A stretch of 14,242 nucleotides of DNA from JAYFNU01 sp034933305 (GTDB lineage: Bacteria; Bacillota; Clostridia; Oscillospirales; Ruminococcaceae): assembly GCA_034933305.1 (NCBI GenBank), contig JAYFNU010000028.1, positions 1-14,242 of the forward strand, given 5' to 3'. The position numbers were made by a program, and so were the translations under genes. The notes below the pieces were generated by a model. That model had not been told where the DNA came from, did no database searches, and was given only the letters and a program-made list of their open reading frames with translations. Shown piece after piece: positions 1 through 7,202 of the stretch. Every line of letters starts with the position of its first letter. The first letter of the stretch is position 1.

Positions 1-969
1 GAAACGCCGCTGCGCCGCATGACCTATAAAGAGGCGATGGAGCGCTTCGGCTCCGACAAGCCGGACACCCGCTTCGGCCTCGAGCTGACGGACCTGTCCG
101 ACCTCGTGAAGGACAGCGGCTTCTCCGTCTTCTCGGGCGCGGTCGCCGCGGGCGGCAGCGTGCGCGCCGTCAACGCGAAGGGCCTCGCCGACCGGCTCAC
201 CCGCAAGGAGATCGACCGGCTCACCGAGCTCATGAAGGGCCACTACAAGGCGAAGGGCCTCGCCTACACCCGCTTCACGGCGGAGGGGCGCAGCTCGAGC
301 TATGAAAAATTCCTCTCCCCCGAAGAGATCGCCGCCGTCGACGCCCGCACGGGCTTCGAGCAGGGCGACGTTCTGCTGCTCGTCGCCGACGCGAAGAACC
401 AGGTCGTCTACGACGCGCTGGGCGCGCTGCGCGTGGAGCTCGCGCACAAATACGAGCTGTTCGACAAGGACCGCTTCGACCTGCTGTGGATCACTGAGTT
501 CCCGCTGTTCGAATACAGCGAGGAGGACGGACGCTACCACGCGAAGCACCATCCCTTCACGATGCCCATGGACGAGGACATCGACCTCGTCGAGAGCGAC
601 CCGGGCGTCTGCCGCGCCAAGGCCTACGACATCGTCATCAACGGCACCGAGGCCGGCGGCGGCTCCATCCGCATCAACGACCCCGCGCTGCAGCGCCGCA
701 TGTTCAAGGCGCTCGGCTTCACCGAGGAGCGCGCGCAGCAGCAGTTCGGCTTCCTCATCGACGCCTACAAATACGGCGCGCCCCCGCACGGCGGCCTCGC
801 CTACGGCCTCGACCGCCTCGTCATGCTGCTGCTGCAGCTCGACGACATCCGCGACGTCATCGCCTTCCCGAAGATCCAGAACGCGAGCGAGCTGATGTCC
901 GGCGCGCCGGACACGGTCGACCAGAAGCAGCTCGACGAGCTGTCCATCGCGGTCACCCGGCAGGAGTAA
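1..969 (+). CDS. aspS: Aspartyl-tRNA synthetase, 3' part (start outside window)
   Basis: Attaches aspartate to its tRNA in the cytoplasm. The frame is open from base 1, so this is the last 322 residues of a class II synthetase of roughly 590 residues. An internal ATG at 19 lies inside the conserved stretch RRMTYKEAMERFGSDKPDTRF and is not the true start. The segment holds the bacterial GAD insertion domain (around LLLVADAKNQVVYDALGALR) and the return to the catalytic core at WITEFPLFE. Class II motif 3, GAPPHGGLAYGLDRLVMLL, supplies the ATP-binding arginine. The C-terminal MSGAPDTV...QLDELSI is typical of the family. A strong hairpin terminator follows. The non-discriminating (Asp/Asn) type cannot be judged, because the N-terminal anticodon domain is missing. 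Confidence 0.97.
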   Translation, partial: ETPLRRMTYKEAMERFGSDKPDTRFGLELTDLSDLVKDSGFSVFSGAVAAGGSVRAVNAKGLADRLTRKEIDRLTELMKGHYKAKGLAYTRFTAEGRSSSYEKFLSPEEIAAVDARTGFEQGDVLLLVADAKNQVVYDALGALRVELAHKYELFDKDRFDLLWITEFPLFEYSEEDGRYHAKHHPFTMPMDEDIDLVESDPGVCRAKAYDIVINGTEAGGGSIRINDPALQRRMFKALGFTEERAQQQFGFLIDAYKYGAPPHGGLAYGLDRLVMLLLQLDDIRDVIAFPKIQNASELMSGAPDTVDQKQLDELSIAVTRQE

Positions 970-993
970 AAAAGCATCCCGCTTACAGACAGC

Positions 994-1027
994 AAAGAGG
1001 ACGGGCATCTCTGCCCGTCCTCTTTTT
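994..1027 (+). terminator. Rho-independent terminator after aspS, probably bidirectional
   Basis: A perfect 13-bp stem pairs 994-1006 (AAAGAGGACGGGC) with 1013-1025, with a 6-nt loop and a run of five T ending at 1027. It lies 25 nt after the aspS stop and 16 nt before the stop of the convergent DUF1667 gene. On the minus strand the same stem is followed by only a short T run, so termination from that side would be weaker. Confidence 0.93.
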
Positions 1028-1042
1028 GCGCTTTAAAAAAAC

Positions 1043-1381
1043 TCACATATCCCGCGAGGCGATGAAGTCGACGCCGCTGCCGACGACGTCGGCGAGCACG
1101 ACGTCGCCCGCGCGCACGGGCGAACGCAGCGACACGGCGTCGAGCGCGCGCACGGCGGCGGCCATGTCGGTCTTCGGGATCTCGCCGTTGGTGCGCACGG
1201 GCAGGCGGCGGTGCAGCCCGCCCGTGATCTTCACGGTCGACGTGACGACGCGCTTCGGGCAGGTCGTCTCGTTCTGCGCGTAATGCAGCCCGCGCTCGCA
1301 GGTGTAGCCGGTGATCGAGCCGTCGTCGGCGACGGTGATGCGGCATCCCGCCGGGCAGACGATGCAGACAAGCTCTTTCAT
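1043..1381 (-). CDS. DUF1667 cysteine-rich protein of the GlpA-like oxidoreductase operon
   Basis: A 112-residue small cytoplasmic protein of the DUF1667 family. It is seen next to GlpA-like and FAD-dependent oxidoreductases in many anaerobes, and its biochemical role is not established. The N-terminal cysteines C6-x2-C9-P-x-G-C13, then C28 and C41-P-x-R, look like a metal or Fe-S site. The second half is a predicted alpha/beta region with no recognisable catalytic motif. The ATG overlaps the stop of the upstream FAD oxidoreductase by 4 nt (ATGA), so the two are translationally coupled and probably form one complex. It is the last gene of the operon and runs into the aspS terminator. The family call is firm. 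An electron-transfer or cluster-carrying role is inference. Confidence 0.88.
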   Translation of the reverse strand: MKELVCIVCPAGCRITVADDGSITGYTCERGLHYAQNETTCPKRVVTSTVKITGGLHRRLPVRTNGEIPKTDMAAAVRALDAVSLRSPVRAGDVVLADVVGSGVDFIASRDM

Positions 1382-2622
1382 GCTTCCTTCTCCTCCACCG
1401 ATACCGTCAGGTCGCCCGTCAGCTGCTTCGCGGCGACGACGACCTTCTCCATCTCGCCGGGCGCCATATGCGCGCGCGGCTTGCGCAGCAGCTCGGTCTG
1501 TCCGCAGCGCACGACGACGTCGGCCTTTTTCATCACGGCGTTGACGCGGAAGGAGATCTCGACGAAGCCGCTCACGTTCCCCGGGCGGATGCGCTGGGGC
1601 ACGGTGTAGTTGACGTGCTCGCCGTTCGTCACGGTGAGCGTCTCCCCCGCGGGCGCGCCTCCCCTGCAGAAGGCCGCGGCGGCCGCGCCCGCGCGCGCCC
1701 CCTCGGCGGACACGAAGTCGACGAGGTCGTGGACGTGCACGACGTTGCCGCAGGCGAAAACGCCCGGCTGGGACGTCTCCATATTTTCATAAACGGACGG
1801 GCCGTTGGTGCGCCGGTCGATCTCGATGCCCGCGCCCTTCGCGAGCTCCGTCTCGGGGATGAGCCCGACGGACAGCAGCAGCGTGTCGCAGTCGAACTCC
1901 ATCTCGGTGCCCGGCACCGGCCGCCTGTTTTCGTCGACGCGCATGACGGTCACACCCTCGACGCGCCCGCGCCCGCGGATGTCCGTCACGGTGTGGGACA
2001 GGTACAGCGGGATGTCGAAATCGTTGAGGCACTGCGCGATGTTGCGCGCAAGGCCGCCCGAATAGGGCAGCACCTCGACGCACGCGAGCACCTTCGCGCC
2101 CTCGAGCGTCATGCGGCGCGCCATGATGAGGCCGATGTCGCCCGAACCGAGGATGACCACGCGGCGGCCGACCATCTTGCCCTCGATATTGACGTACCGC
2201 TGCGCGCAGCCCGCGGTGAACACGCCCGCCGGGCGGGTTCCGGGGATGGCGATGGCGCCGCGCGTGCGCTCGCGGCAGCCCATGGCGAGCACGACCGCGC
2301 CCGCCTCGATGCGCATCCAGCCGTTTTTGCGGTTGACGGCGGTGACGACGGTGCCGTCGACGGACAGCACCATGGTGTCGAGCATGAGCTCGGCGCACGT
2401 CTCGTTTGTGAGGTCGATATAGCGCTTCGCGTACTCGGGGCCGGTCAGCTCCTCCTTGAAGCGGTGCAGGCCGAAGCCGTTGTGGATGCACTGGTTGAGG
2501 ATGCCGCCCGCTTCGACGTCGCGCTCGATGACGAGGATGCTGCCCGCGCCGTTCTGCGCCGCGGCGCACGCGGCCGCGAGGCCCGCCGGGCCCGCGCCGA
2601 TGACGATGAGATCGTACCGCAT
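1378..2622 (-). CDS. NAD(P)/FAD-dependent oxidoreductase, partner of GlpA-like dehydrogenase
   Basis: A 414-residue flavoprotein of the pyridine nucleotide-disulphide oxidoreductase fold. The FAD-binding GAGPAG is at residues 9-14, a second dinucleotide motif GSGDIG at 159-164, and the FAD-ribityl motif GVFACGN at 287-293. About 85 C-terminal residues form a separate, probably beta-rich, domain. The ATG at 2622 is chosen because it begins the Rossmann strand (MRYDLIVIGAG) and follows AAGGAGG. The open frame upstream is only the shadow of the preceding gene. It overlaps the upstream stop by 1 nt (TGATG) and the downstream DUF1667 start by 4 nt. Proteins of this type accompany GlpA-like enzymes and may pass electrons to NAD or another acceptor. 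It is sometimes annotated as GlpB-like, but it is not the classical GlpB. The redox partner is inference. Confidence 0.9.
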   Translation of the reverse strand: MRYDLIVIGAGPAGLAAACAAAQNGAGSILVIERDVEAGGILNQCIHNGFGLHRFKEELTGPEYAKRYIDLTNETCAELMLDTMVLSVDGTVVTAVNRKNGWMRIEAGAVVLAMGCRERTRGAIAIPGTRPAGVFTAGCAQRYVNIEGKMVGRRVVILGSGDIGLIMARRMTLEGAKVLACVEVLPYSGGLARNIAQCLNDFDIPLYLSHTVTDIRGRGRVEGVTVMRVDENRRPVPGTEMEFDCDTLLLSVGLIPETELAKGAGIEIDRRTNGPSVYENMETSQPGVFACGNVVHVHDLVDFVSAEGARAGAAAAAFCRGGAPAGETLTVTNGEHVNYTVPQRIRPGNVSGFVEISFRVNAVMKKADVVVRCGQTELLRKPRAHMAPGEMEKVVVAAKQLTGDLTVSVEEKEA

Positions 2623-4058
2623 CACAGGCCCTCCTTCGTGTCGCCGAGAATGATGTAGCTGCCGGGGCCGTCGAGCGTGACCGCCTCGGGCGGGATGCCC
2701 CGCTCGCGCGCGATGATCTCGTGCACCCGCATCGAGCAGAAGCCGCCCTGGCAGCGGCCCATGCCGGCGTTGCAGCGGCGCTTGACGGCGCTGACGGTCG
2801 GGGGTGTGAAGCCGTCGGCGAGCGCGGCGGCGATGTCGCCCTCGGTGATGGTCTCGCACCGGCAGATGACCCGCGCGTAGCGGGGATCCTCCCGGATCTT
2901 CTTCGCCTGCTGCTCGGCGGTCATGTCGCGCAGCAGCGTCGGAAAGCGGTATTCGCGGATCTCGCTCTTGCGGCGCAGCTCCAGCCCCGCGGACTCGAGC
3001 AGATCGACGGCGAGCTCCGCGAGCGCCGGCGCGCTCGTGAGGCCGGGCGATTTGATGCCGGCCATGTTGATGAAGCCGGGCGCGCGGGACGAGGGGGCGA
3101 GATAAAAATCGTCCTGCTCGATGTAGGCGCGGTTGCCGGCGAAATTGCGGATGTTGTCGCGGAACGACAGGCCCGGCACGGTGCGCACGGCGAGCGCGCG
3201 CACGGCGTCCTGTCCGGCGAGGGTCGTCGCCGTGTCCGCGGGATCGTCCACCGGCTCGGCGTTGGGCCCGACGATCAGGTTGCCGTGGACCGTCGGCGCG
3301 ACGAGGACGCCCTTGCCGGCCTTCGACGGGCAGGGAAAGACGACGCTGTGCACGTACGTCCCCTGCGCCTTGTCGAACAGAAAGTATTCGCCGCGCACGG
3401 CGCGCACGTGGAACTCGTCGCCCCCGACGAGCTCGTTGACCTTGTCGGCGCACAGGCCCGCCGCATTGACGACGCAGCGCGCTTCGACAGTGTGGGCGCC
3501 CGCGGTGAGCCGATAGCCGCCCGCGACGGCTTCGACGGCCGTCACCGGGCTCTCAAGGAAAAACTGCACGCCGTTGCGGCAGGCGAAATTGCACATCGCG
3601 ATGCAGTACTGCCACGGATTGACGATGCCCGCGGAGGGCGCGTACAGCGCGCAGACCGCGTCGGGACTGATGTGCGGCTCCTTCGCGCGCACCTCCTGCC
3701 CCGTCAGCAGCTTCATGCCGCGCACGCCGTTGCGCACGCCGCGCTCGTACAGCGCCTCGACGGTCGCCTTTTCCTCGTCGTTGAGCGCGACGACCAGCGA
3801 GCCGATGCGCTTGAGATCGACGCCGAGCCTCTCGCAGATCTCCCCCGCGAGCTCGTTGCCGCGCACGTTGGTCGACGCCATGAGCGTGCCGGGCAGCGGG
3901 TCGTAGCCCGCGTGGATGATCGCGCTGTTCGCGCGCGTCGTGCCCATGGCGGCGTCGTTCTTCGCTTCGAGCACGCACACGTCGAGCTCGTACTGCGACA
4001 GCTGATAGGCGAGCGACGCGCCGCAGATGCCCGCGCCGATGACGGCAACATCCCTCAT
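2622..4058 (-). CDS. GlpA-like FAD-dependent glycerol-3-phosphate dehydrogenase with BFD-type [2Fe-2S] domain
   Basis: A 478-residue protein. An N-terminal DAO-fold FAD domain begins with VIGAGICGASLAY (GxGxxG at residues 8-13) and continues through NAAGLCAD to about residue 375. A bacterioferritin-associated-ferredoxin-type [2Fe-2S] domain follows, with C399-x-C401 and C436-x4-C441. This architecture matches the anaerobic glycerol-3-phosphate dehydrogenase GlpA group found in Firmicutes, which oxidises glycerol 3-phosphate to dihydroxyacetone phosphate. The start at 4058 gives the FAD strand at the very N-terminus and follows AAAAGGAGG. It overlaps the upstream membrane-protein gene by 4 nt (ATGA) and the downstream flavoprotein by 1 nt. 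No glpK or glpF lies in the window. Another alpha-hydroxy-acid or amine substrate remains possible. Confidence 0.87.
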   Translation of the reverse strand: MRDVAVIGAGICGASLAYQLSQYELDVCVLEAKNDAAMGTTRANSAIIHAGYDPLPGTLMASTNVRGNELAGEICERLGVDLKRIGSLVVALNDEEKATVEALYERGVRNGVRGMKLLTGQEVRAKEPHISPDAVCALYAPSAGIVNPWQYCIAMCNFACRNGVQFFLESPVTAVEAVAGGYRLTAGAHTVEARCVVNAAGLCADKVNELVGGDEFHVRAVRGEYFLFDKAQGTYVHSVVFPCPSKAGKGVLVAPTVHGNLIVGPNAEPVDDPADTATTLAGQDAVRALAVRTVPGLSFRDNIRNFAGNRAYIEQDDFYLAPSSRAPGFINMAGIKSPGLTSAPALAELAVDLLESAGLELRRKSEIREYRFPTLLRDMTAEQQAKKIREDPRYARVICRCETITEGDIAAALADGFTPPTVSAVKRRCNAGMGRCQGGFCSMRVHEIIARERGIPPEAVTLDGPGSYIILGDTKEGL

Positions 4059-4900
4059 GCGAGCGCCTCCTTTTCCGGCGCCGGAGCGCCCTTTTGATCG
4101 TCGGCTTTCGCCGCGTAATCTCTGCTTTCGTAATAGGGGACGCCGAACGTCCGCACGCCCGCGAGCCCCAGCGTGCGCGCGAGCGCGGCGTCCGCCGTGC
4201 CGGTCAGGCCCGTCTTGAGCGCGCCGTCGGCGGGGATGAGCAGGCGCGTGCGGTAGGTGATGCCGAAGACCGCCTCCCGCCGCAGCCGCAGCAGATAGTA
4301 ATCCGTAAAGCGCAGCAGCTCGAGCGGATCGCCCTTCTTCACGCTGAACGGCACGACCTCGCCGGCGAACAGCGCGCCGTTTTCCGACAGCGTGCAGAAG
4401 CCCGGCTTCTCCGACAGGCGCGCCGCCAGATACAGCGGCGACAGCACCGCCGCGCCGAAGCCCAGCAGCGCAAAGCCCGCGAGGAACAGCAGGAACACAT
4501 CGCTGCCCAGCGCGATGTACATCGTCACGAGGACGATCCCCTCGATGGTCGTCAGCACGAGAAAGGCCGTAAAGGAGAACGAGCGCCCCTCGCGCACCAG
4601 CGCGCGCCGCACGGCCCGCTGCTGGACGGGCGTCAGCTTGGCGGCATAGACGCCCGCGGACGCGATGCGCATCACCGCGCGCATCTCGCGCGCATTCCTG
4701 ACGATGAGCGCCGCGAACAGGATGCAGAACGCCGCCGCAAGGCACAGCGCCGAAAAGCGGTAAGCGGTGCGGTAAAAATACAGCGCGGCCGCCGCCGCGG
4801 CCGCCGCGCCGACCGCGCACAGGACGAGATTGACGATGCGCGCGCGCCGCACGGCGAGCACGGCGGTCATATATTGCGAACGGTTCGTTTTCGAGTGCAT
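4055..4900 (-). CDS. Unknown four-helix membrane protein, first gene of the GlpA-like operon
   Basis: A 281-residue protein I do not recognise. The hydrophobic segments suggest four transmembrane helices in two hairpins, at about residues 22-43, 48-67, 110-130 and 134-158. A basic linker (about 68-108) separates the pairs, and a soluble C-terminal domain of about 120 residues is rich in basic and aromatic residues. Helix 1 contains a long alanine run (residues 32-39). No catalytic motif is visible. The ATG at 4900 follows a modest GGAGAGGG site; the next in-frame ATG (residue 11) has no ribosome site. It overlaps the GlpA-like start by 4 nt, so it belongs to that operon. It might sense the membrane or anchor the dehydrogenase, but that is speculation. 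Confidence 0.8.
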   Translation of the reverse strand: MHSKTNRSQYMTAVLAVRRARIVNLVLCAVGAAAAAAAALYFYRTAYRFSALCLAAAFCILFAALIVRNAREMRAVMRIASAGVYAAKLTPVQQRAVRRALVREGRSFSFTAFLVLTTIEGIVLVTMYIALGSDVFLLFLAGFALLGFGAAVLSPLYLAARLSEKPGFCTLSENGALFAGEVVPFSVKKGDPLELLRFTDYYLLRLRREAVFGITYRTRLLIPADGALKTGLTGTADAALARTLGLAGVRTFGVPYYESRDYAAKADDQKGAPAPEKEALA

Positions 4901-4967
4901 GTCTGATTCCCTCTCCGGGGCGGACGCCCCGTCTGTACGGCGCCCCGCGCCTTTTTTCAGGAAGAAT

Positions 4968-4997
4968 ATTATACCATAAGATGCCCGCGCGCCGCAA
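4968..4997 (-). promoter_or_regulatory. Extended -10 promoter of the GlpA-like operon
   Basis: On the minus strand TGGTATAAT gives a perfect -10 (4968-4973) with a TGn extension. TTGCGG lies 18 nt upstream at 4992-4997 as a weak -35. Transcription would begin near 4961, leaving a leader of about 60 nt. The leader holds a small hairpin (GGGGC-GTCC-GCCCC, 4917-4930) just before the GGAGAGGG site of the membrane-protein gene. The promoter lies directly behind the trmL stop, where a new transcript is needed. Confidence 0.8.
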
Positions 4998-5019
4998 ACG
5001 CGCCCGCCTCACTGCTTCG

Positions 5020-5505
5020 TCAGTACTTCGTCAGCGCTCCCGCGGCCTTCAGGCCCTCGAAGCCGTGCTGGCGCAGCGCCTCGAAGACGGCGACCGCGAC
5101 GGTGTTGGACAGGTTGAGGCTGCGGGCGCCGTCGATCATCGGCATGCGCACGCAGCGCTCGTACTGGTCGTGCAGCAGCGCTTCCGGCAGGCCCGCGTCC
5201 TCGCGCCCGAAGACGATGTAGCAGCCGTCCGGGTAGGCGGCGTCGGCGTAGACCCGCTGCGCCTTGGTCGAGAAATAGAAGAACGGACCGGCGTTTTTCG
5301 AAAAGAAATCGCCGAGGCCGTCGTAACAGGTGATGTCGAGCAGGTGCCAGTAGTCGAGTCCGGCGCGCTTGAGCTTGGCGTCGTCGATGCGGAAGCCCAG
5401 CGGCCCCACGAGGTGCAGCCGGGCGCCCGTCGCGGCGCAGGTCCGCGCGATATTGCCGGTGTTCTGCGGGATCTGCGGCTCGACGAGCACGATGTTGAGC
5501 GTCAT
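5020..5505 (-). CDS. trmL: tRNA (cytidine/uridine-34 2'-O)-methyltransferase TrmL
   Basis: A 161-residue SPOUT-class methyltransferase that modifies the wobble ribose of certain leucine tRNAs with S-adenosylmethionine. It is the full usual length. The N-terminal NIVLVEPQIPQNTGNIARTC (motif 1, catalytic arginine of NIAR), the FGREDAGLP of motif 2 (99-107) and the trefoil-knot motif 3 SLNLSNTVAVAVFEA (129-143) are all present. The ATG lies within the stop of the upstream ECF S-component gene (ATGA, 4-nt overlap), so translation is coupled to an apparently unrelated gene. I see no strong terminator after its stop; the promoter for the next operon begins within about 15 nt. Confidence 0.96.
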   Translation of the reverse strand: MTLNIVLVEPQIPQNTGNIARTCAATGARLHLVGPLGFRIDDAKLKRAGLDYWHLLDITCYDGLGDFFSKNAGPFFYFSTKAQRVYADAAYPDGCYIVFGREDAGLPEALLHDQYERCVRMPMIDGARSLNLSNTVAVAVFEALRQHGFEGLKAAGALTKY

Positions 5506-6161
5506 TCGACGACGCCCAGCCGGTCGGCGAGCCCCGCCTTTTCAAGCGCCGGGCGCACCGCGCTGTTGAGCGCCACCGACGCCGCGACCGCGATGAGGGC
5601 GTTGACGAGCGACGTCGTGCCCTTCGTCACCATCGTCGCGAGCACGGTCTCCAGCGCATACTGATAGATCCAGTAATTGATGATGAACGTCTTTCCGAGA
5701 TAGAGCGCGACATAGGTCAGCGCGCCGCACAGCGCCGCGGCGATGCTGCGGCCGAGATGCTTCTTCTGCGGCGCGGCCGCGACGCCCGCGGCGGCGCCGC
5801 CGTTCGCCGGCGTCTCGCCGGCATCCTGCCCGCACAGCGGCGCGCCCCGGCGGCGCCCGCCCTCGGCGATCGCGCCCGCGACCCACGCCATCGCGAACTT
5901 CAGGATGAAGGTGATCCAGCACTGCGCGATGAACGCCGGATCGAACAGATCGTAAAACATCGAGCCGATGCCCGCGGCGAGCGCGCCCTTCTTCTTGCCG
6001 AACAGGAACGCGCCGAGGATGCACATGACGTTGCCGAGATGCAGCATCGTCTTGCCCAGCGGCGTCGGGATGTCGATGTGGATGTACGTGAAGATGAACA
6101 CCAGCGCGGCCATCAGGCCGACGGTCACGAGATTTCTCGTCTTTTGATTTTTCTGTTCCAT
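5502..6161 (-). CDS. ECF transporter S component, substrate unknown
   Basis: A 219-residue membrane protein that would bind a vitamin or other micronutrient and work with shared EcfA/A'/T units encoded elsewhere. The N-terminal helix carries the A-A-x5-T pattern (residues 18-25) used for docking to the T component. HLGNVMCILGAFLFGKKKGALAAGIGS (41-67) is typical of the family. About six transmembrane segments can be drawn. A glycine/alanine-rich polar insertion at about 101-137 separates helices near the middle (see findings). The ATG at 6161 is chosen because AGAGAGGA precedes it and the family N-terminus starts here; an ATG 29 codons upstream lacks a ribosome site. It overlaps trmL by 4 nt. 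The ligand cannot be read from the sequence. Confidence 0.85.
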   Translation of the reverse strand: MEQKNQKTRNLVTVGLMAALVFIFTYIHIDIPTPLGKTMLHLGNVMCILGAFLFGKKKGALAAGIGSMFYDLFDPAFIAQCWITFILKFAMAWVAGAIAEGGRRRGAPLCGQDAGETPANGGAAAGVAAAPQKKHLGRSIAAALCGALTYVALYLGKTFIINYWIYQYALETVLATMVTKGTTSLVNALIAVAASVALNSAVRPALEKAGLADRLGVVE

Positions 6162-6240
6162 TTCAATTCCTCTCTTTTGTGTGCGGGATAGCTCATATTT
6201 GCGCGCTCCGCGGGCAATCCTATTCCCGAAGGAGCGTGAT

Positions 6241-6429
6241 ATGACCATGCGAAAGCTGAAATGCCTCGGTATTTTTCTCTTCCACGCCGCAGCCGTGGGA
6301 GCCGGCGTCTATGTCTGCGCGCGGCTGGGCCTCTTCGACACGGCGCTCATGAAGCGCAGGATCCGCAAAAAGATCACCTGCGTCGAGCGCGCGCTCGAGA
6401 GCGCCGACAAGTTCGTCGCCGATCTTTGA
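6241..6429 (+). CDS. Small single-pass membrane protein, unknown function
   Basis: A 62-residue protein I do not recognise. A short basic N-terminus (MTMRKLK) leads into one hydrophobic helix at about residues 8-30. A strongly basic, helix-prone tail (KRRIRKK, then VERALESADKFV) follows and would lie in the cytoplasm or form an amphipathic helix. The ATG at 6241 is preferred over an in-frame ATG 60 nt earlier, because GAAGGAG precedes it at good spacing. It is divergent from the ECF S-component gene, with 79 nt between starts, and no clear promoter can be seen in that gap. GC-rich palindromes (6450-6463, 6485-6496) follow the stop but lack a long T run. Confidence 0.62.
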   Translation: MTMRKLKCLGIFLFHAAAVGAGVYVCARLGLFDTALMKRRIRKKITCVERALESADKFVADL

Positions 6430-6523
6430 CGGCGCCGCGCCGCCTTCCGCCGCCGCGCGGCGGTCCGCCCAGCGGATCGCCGCGGCCCGGCCGGGCTTTC
6501 CGCACGCGCCCGCGCGTATTTAT

Positions 6524-6551
6524 ACTATAATACATATTCTCTTTTTTGCAA
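6524..6551 (-). promoter_or_regulatory. Possible minus-strand promoter facing the ECF S-component/trmL pair
   Basis: On the minus strand TTGCAA (6546-6551) is followed after 16 nt by TATAGT (6524-6529). A transcript would start near 6517, run antisense to the 62-aa gene, and reach the ECF S-component start after a leader of about 355 nt. The same A+T-rich island also shows TATAAT on the plus strand (6526-6531) without a good -35. No better promoter is visible close to the S-component gene. Confidence 0.3.
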
Positions 6552-6569
6552 GAGGCGCCTCTCCATCCG

Positions 6570-6598
6570 TTGACATTCTCTGTGCGTTAGGATAAAAT
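6570..6598 (+). promoter_or_regulatory. Sigma-A type promoter of the DUF4358 lipoprotein gene
   Basis: TTGACA at 6570-6575 is a perfect -35, followed after exactly 17 nt by TAAAAT at 6593-6598. Transcription should begin near 6605, giving an 80-nt leader before the GTG start at 6685. This is the only strong plus-strand promoter I can see before the glutaredoxin, glycosyltransferase and rnf genes. Confidence 0.88.
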
Positions 6599-6625
6599 GA
6601 CTTGTGGGATTTTTTGAATAATTTA

Positions 6626-6640
6626 TGTGATTTGGTCACA
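6626..6640 (+). promoter_or_regulatory. Inverted repeat in the leader, possible operator
   Basis: TGTGA-TTTGG-TCACA is a perfect 5-bp inverted repeat about 20 nt downstream of the predicted transcription start. The half-sites resemble those of CRP/FNR-type and Rex regulators, but the spacer is 5 nt rather than the usual 6, so no regulator is assigned. A regulator bound here would sit in a roadblock position. Confidence 0.35.
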
Positions 6641-6684
6641 AAGTTTTCGCCCCCTGTCTGACCTGCACCCATAAGGAGAATGAA

Positions 6685-7149
6685 GTGAAAAAATTACTGC
6701 TTGCCCTCACGGCTCTCGCGCTCGCGCTCGCGCTGTGCGCATGCGGCGGCAAAGCCGTTGACGTCGATATGGACGCGCTGCGCGGCGACATACAGTCGGC
6801 CGACCTTTTCGACGATAATCTTGTGCTCGCGCGCGACAGCGTCGTGAACGACGTCGTCGGCCTCGACACCTCGAAATGCGACAGCGCCGAATATTACATG
6901 GGCTCCGGCGCGACGGGCGAGGAATACGGCCTGTTCGTCTGCAAGAGCGAATCGGCCGCCAAGGACCTCGTCAAACAGCTCGAGGCCCGGCGCGACGATC
7001 TCTATAAAACCTACGAATCCTATAATACCGAAGCGCTGCCGCGCATTGAAAACGCAGTCATCGAGCAGTCCGGCGTCTATGTTGCGTTTATCATCGCGGA
7101 CAATTACGCCGCGGCGCAGTCGCTGGCGGACGCCGCCTTTTCTAAATAG
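6685..7149 (+). CDS. DUF4358 family lipoprotein
   Basis: A 154-residue exported protein. The first 19 residues are a lipoprotein signal (MKKLLL, a leucine/alanine core, then LCA|C with C20 as the lipidated residue, followed by GG). The mature part carries the family hallmark of a SAEYYMGSGATGEEYGLFVCKSES-type strand region, then a helix. It is known as DUF4358, common in gut Clostridia, with no established function. The start is GTG, fixed by AAGGAG at 6673-6678; an ATG at 6680 in another frame stops at once. It has its own strong promoter and is followed by a hairpin terminator. The SGAT inside the mature protein (MGSGATGE) is not preceded by aspartate at the flavinylation distance, so I do not read it as an FMN site. 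Confidence 0.82.
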   Translation: MKKLLLALTALALALALCACGGKAVDVDMDALRGDIQSADLFDDNLVLARDSVVNDVVGLDTSKCDSAEYYMGSGATGEEYGLFVCKSESAAKDLVKQLEARRDDLYKTYESYNTEALPRIENAVIEQSGVYVAFIIADNYAAAQSLADAAFSK

Positions 7150-7155
7150 AAAGAG

Positions 7156-7187
7156 AACGCCCGCCGGCATCTCCTGCGGGCGTTTTT
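7156..7187 (+). terminator. Rho-independent terminator after the lipoprotein gene
   Basis: The stem AACGCCCGC (7156-7164) pairs with GCGGGCGTT (7176-7184) around an 11-nt loop, and five T end at 7187. It lies 7 nt after the lipoprotein stop. Confidence 0.88.
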
Positions 7188-7202
7188 GTGTGTTAATTTT
7201 TT

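Noticed and set aside
2721..4097. A 458-codon plus-strand open frame opposite the GlpA-like gene.
   Set aside because: Composition is typical of antisense frames in high-G+C DNA, with no recognisable domain; the minus-strand gene is clear.
6450..6496. GC-rich palindromes (6450-6463 and 6485-6496) as a terminator for the 62-aa gene.
   Set aside because: Neither is followed by more than three T, and such palindromes are common in this composition.
6895..6921. SGAT within the DUF4358 lipoprotein (YYMGSGATGE) as a flavinylation site.
   Set aside because: No aspartate at the motif position and no following serine. The stretch is a normal part of this family.
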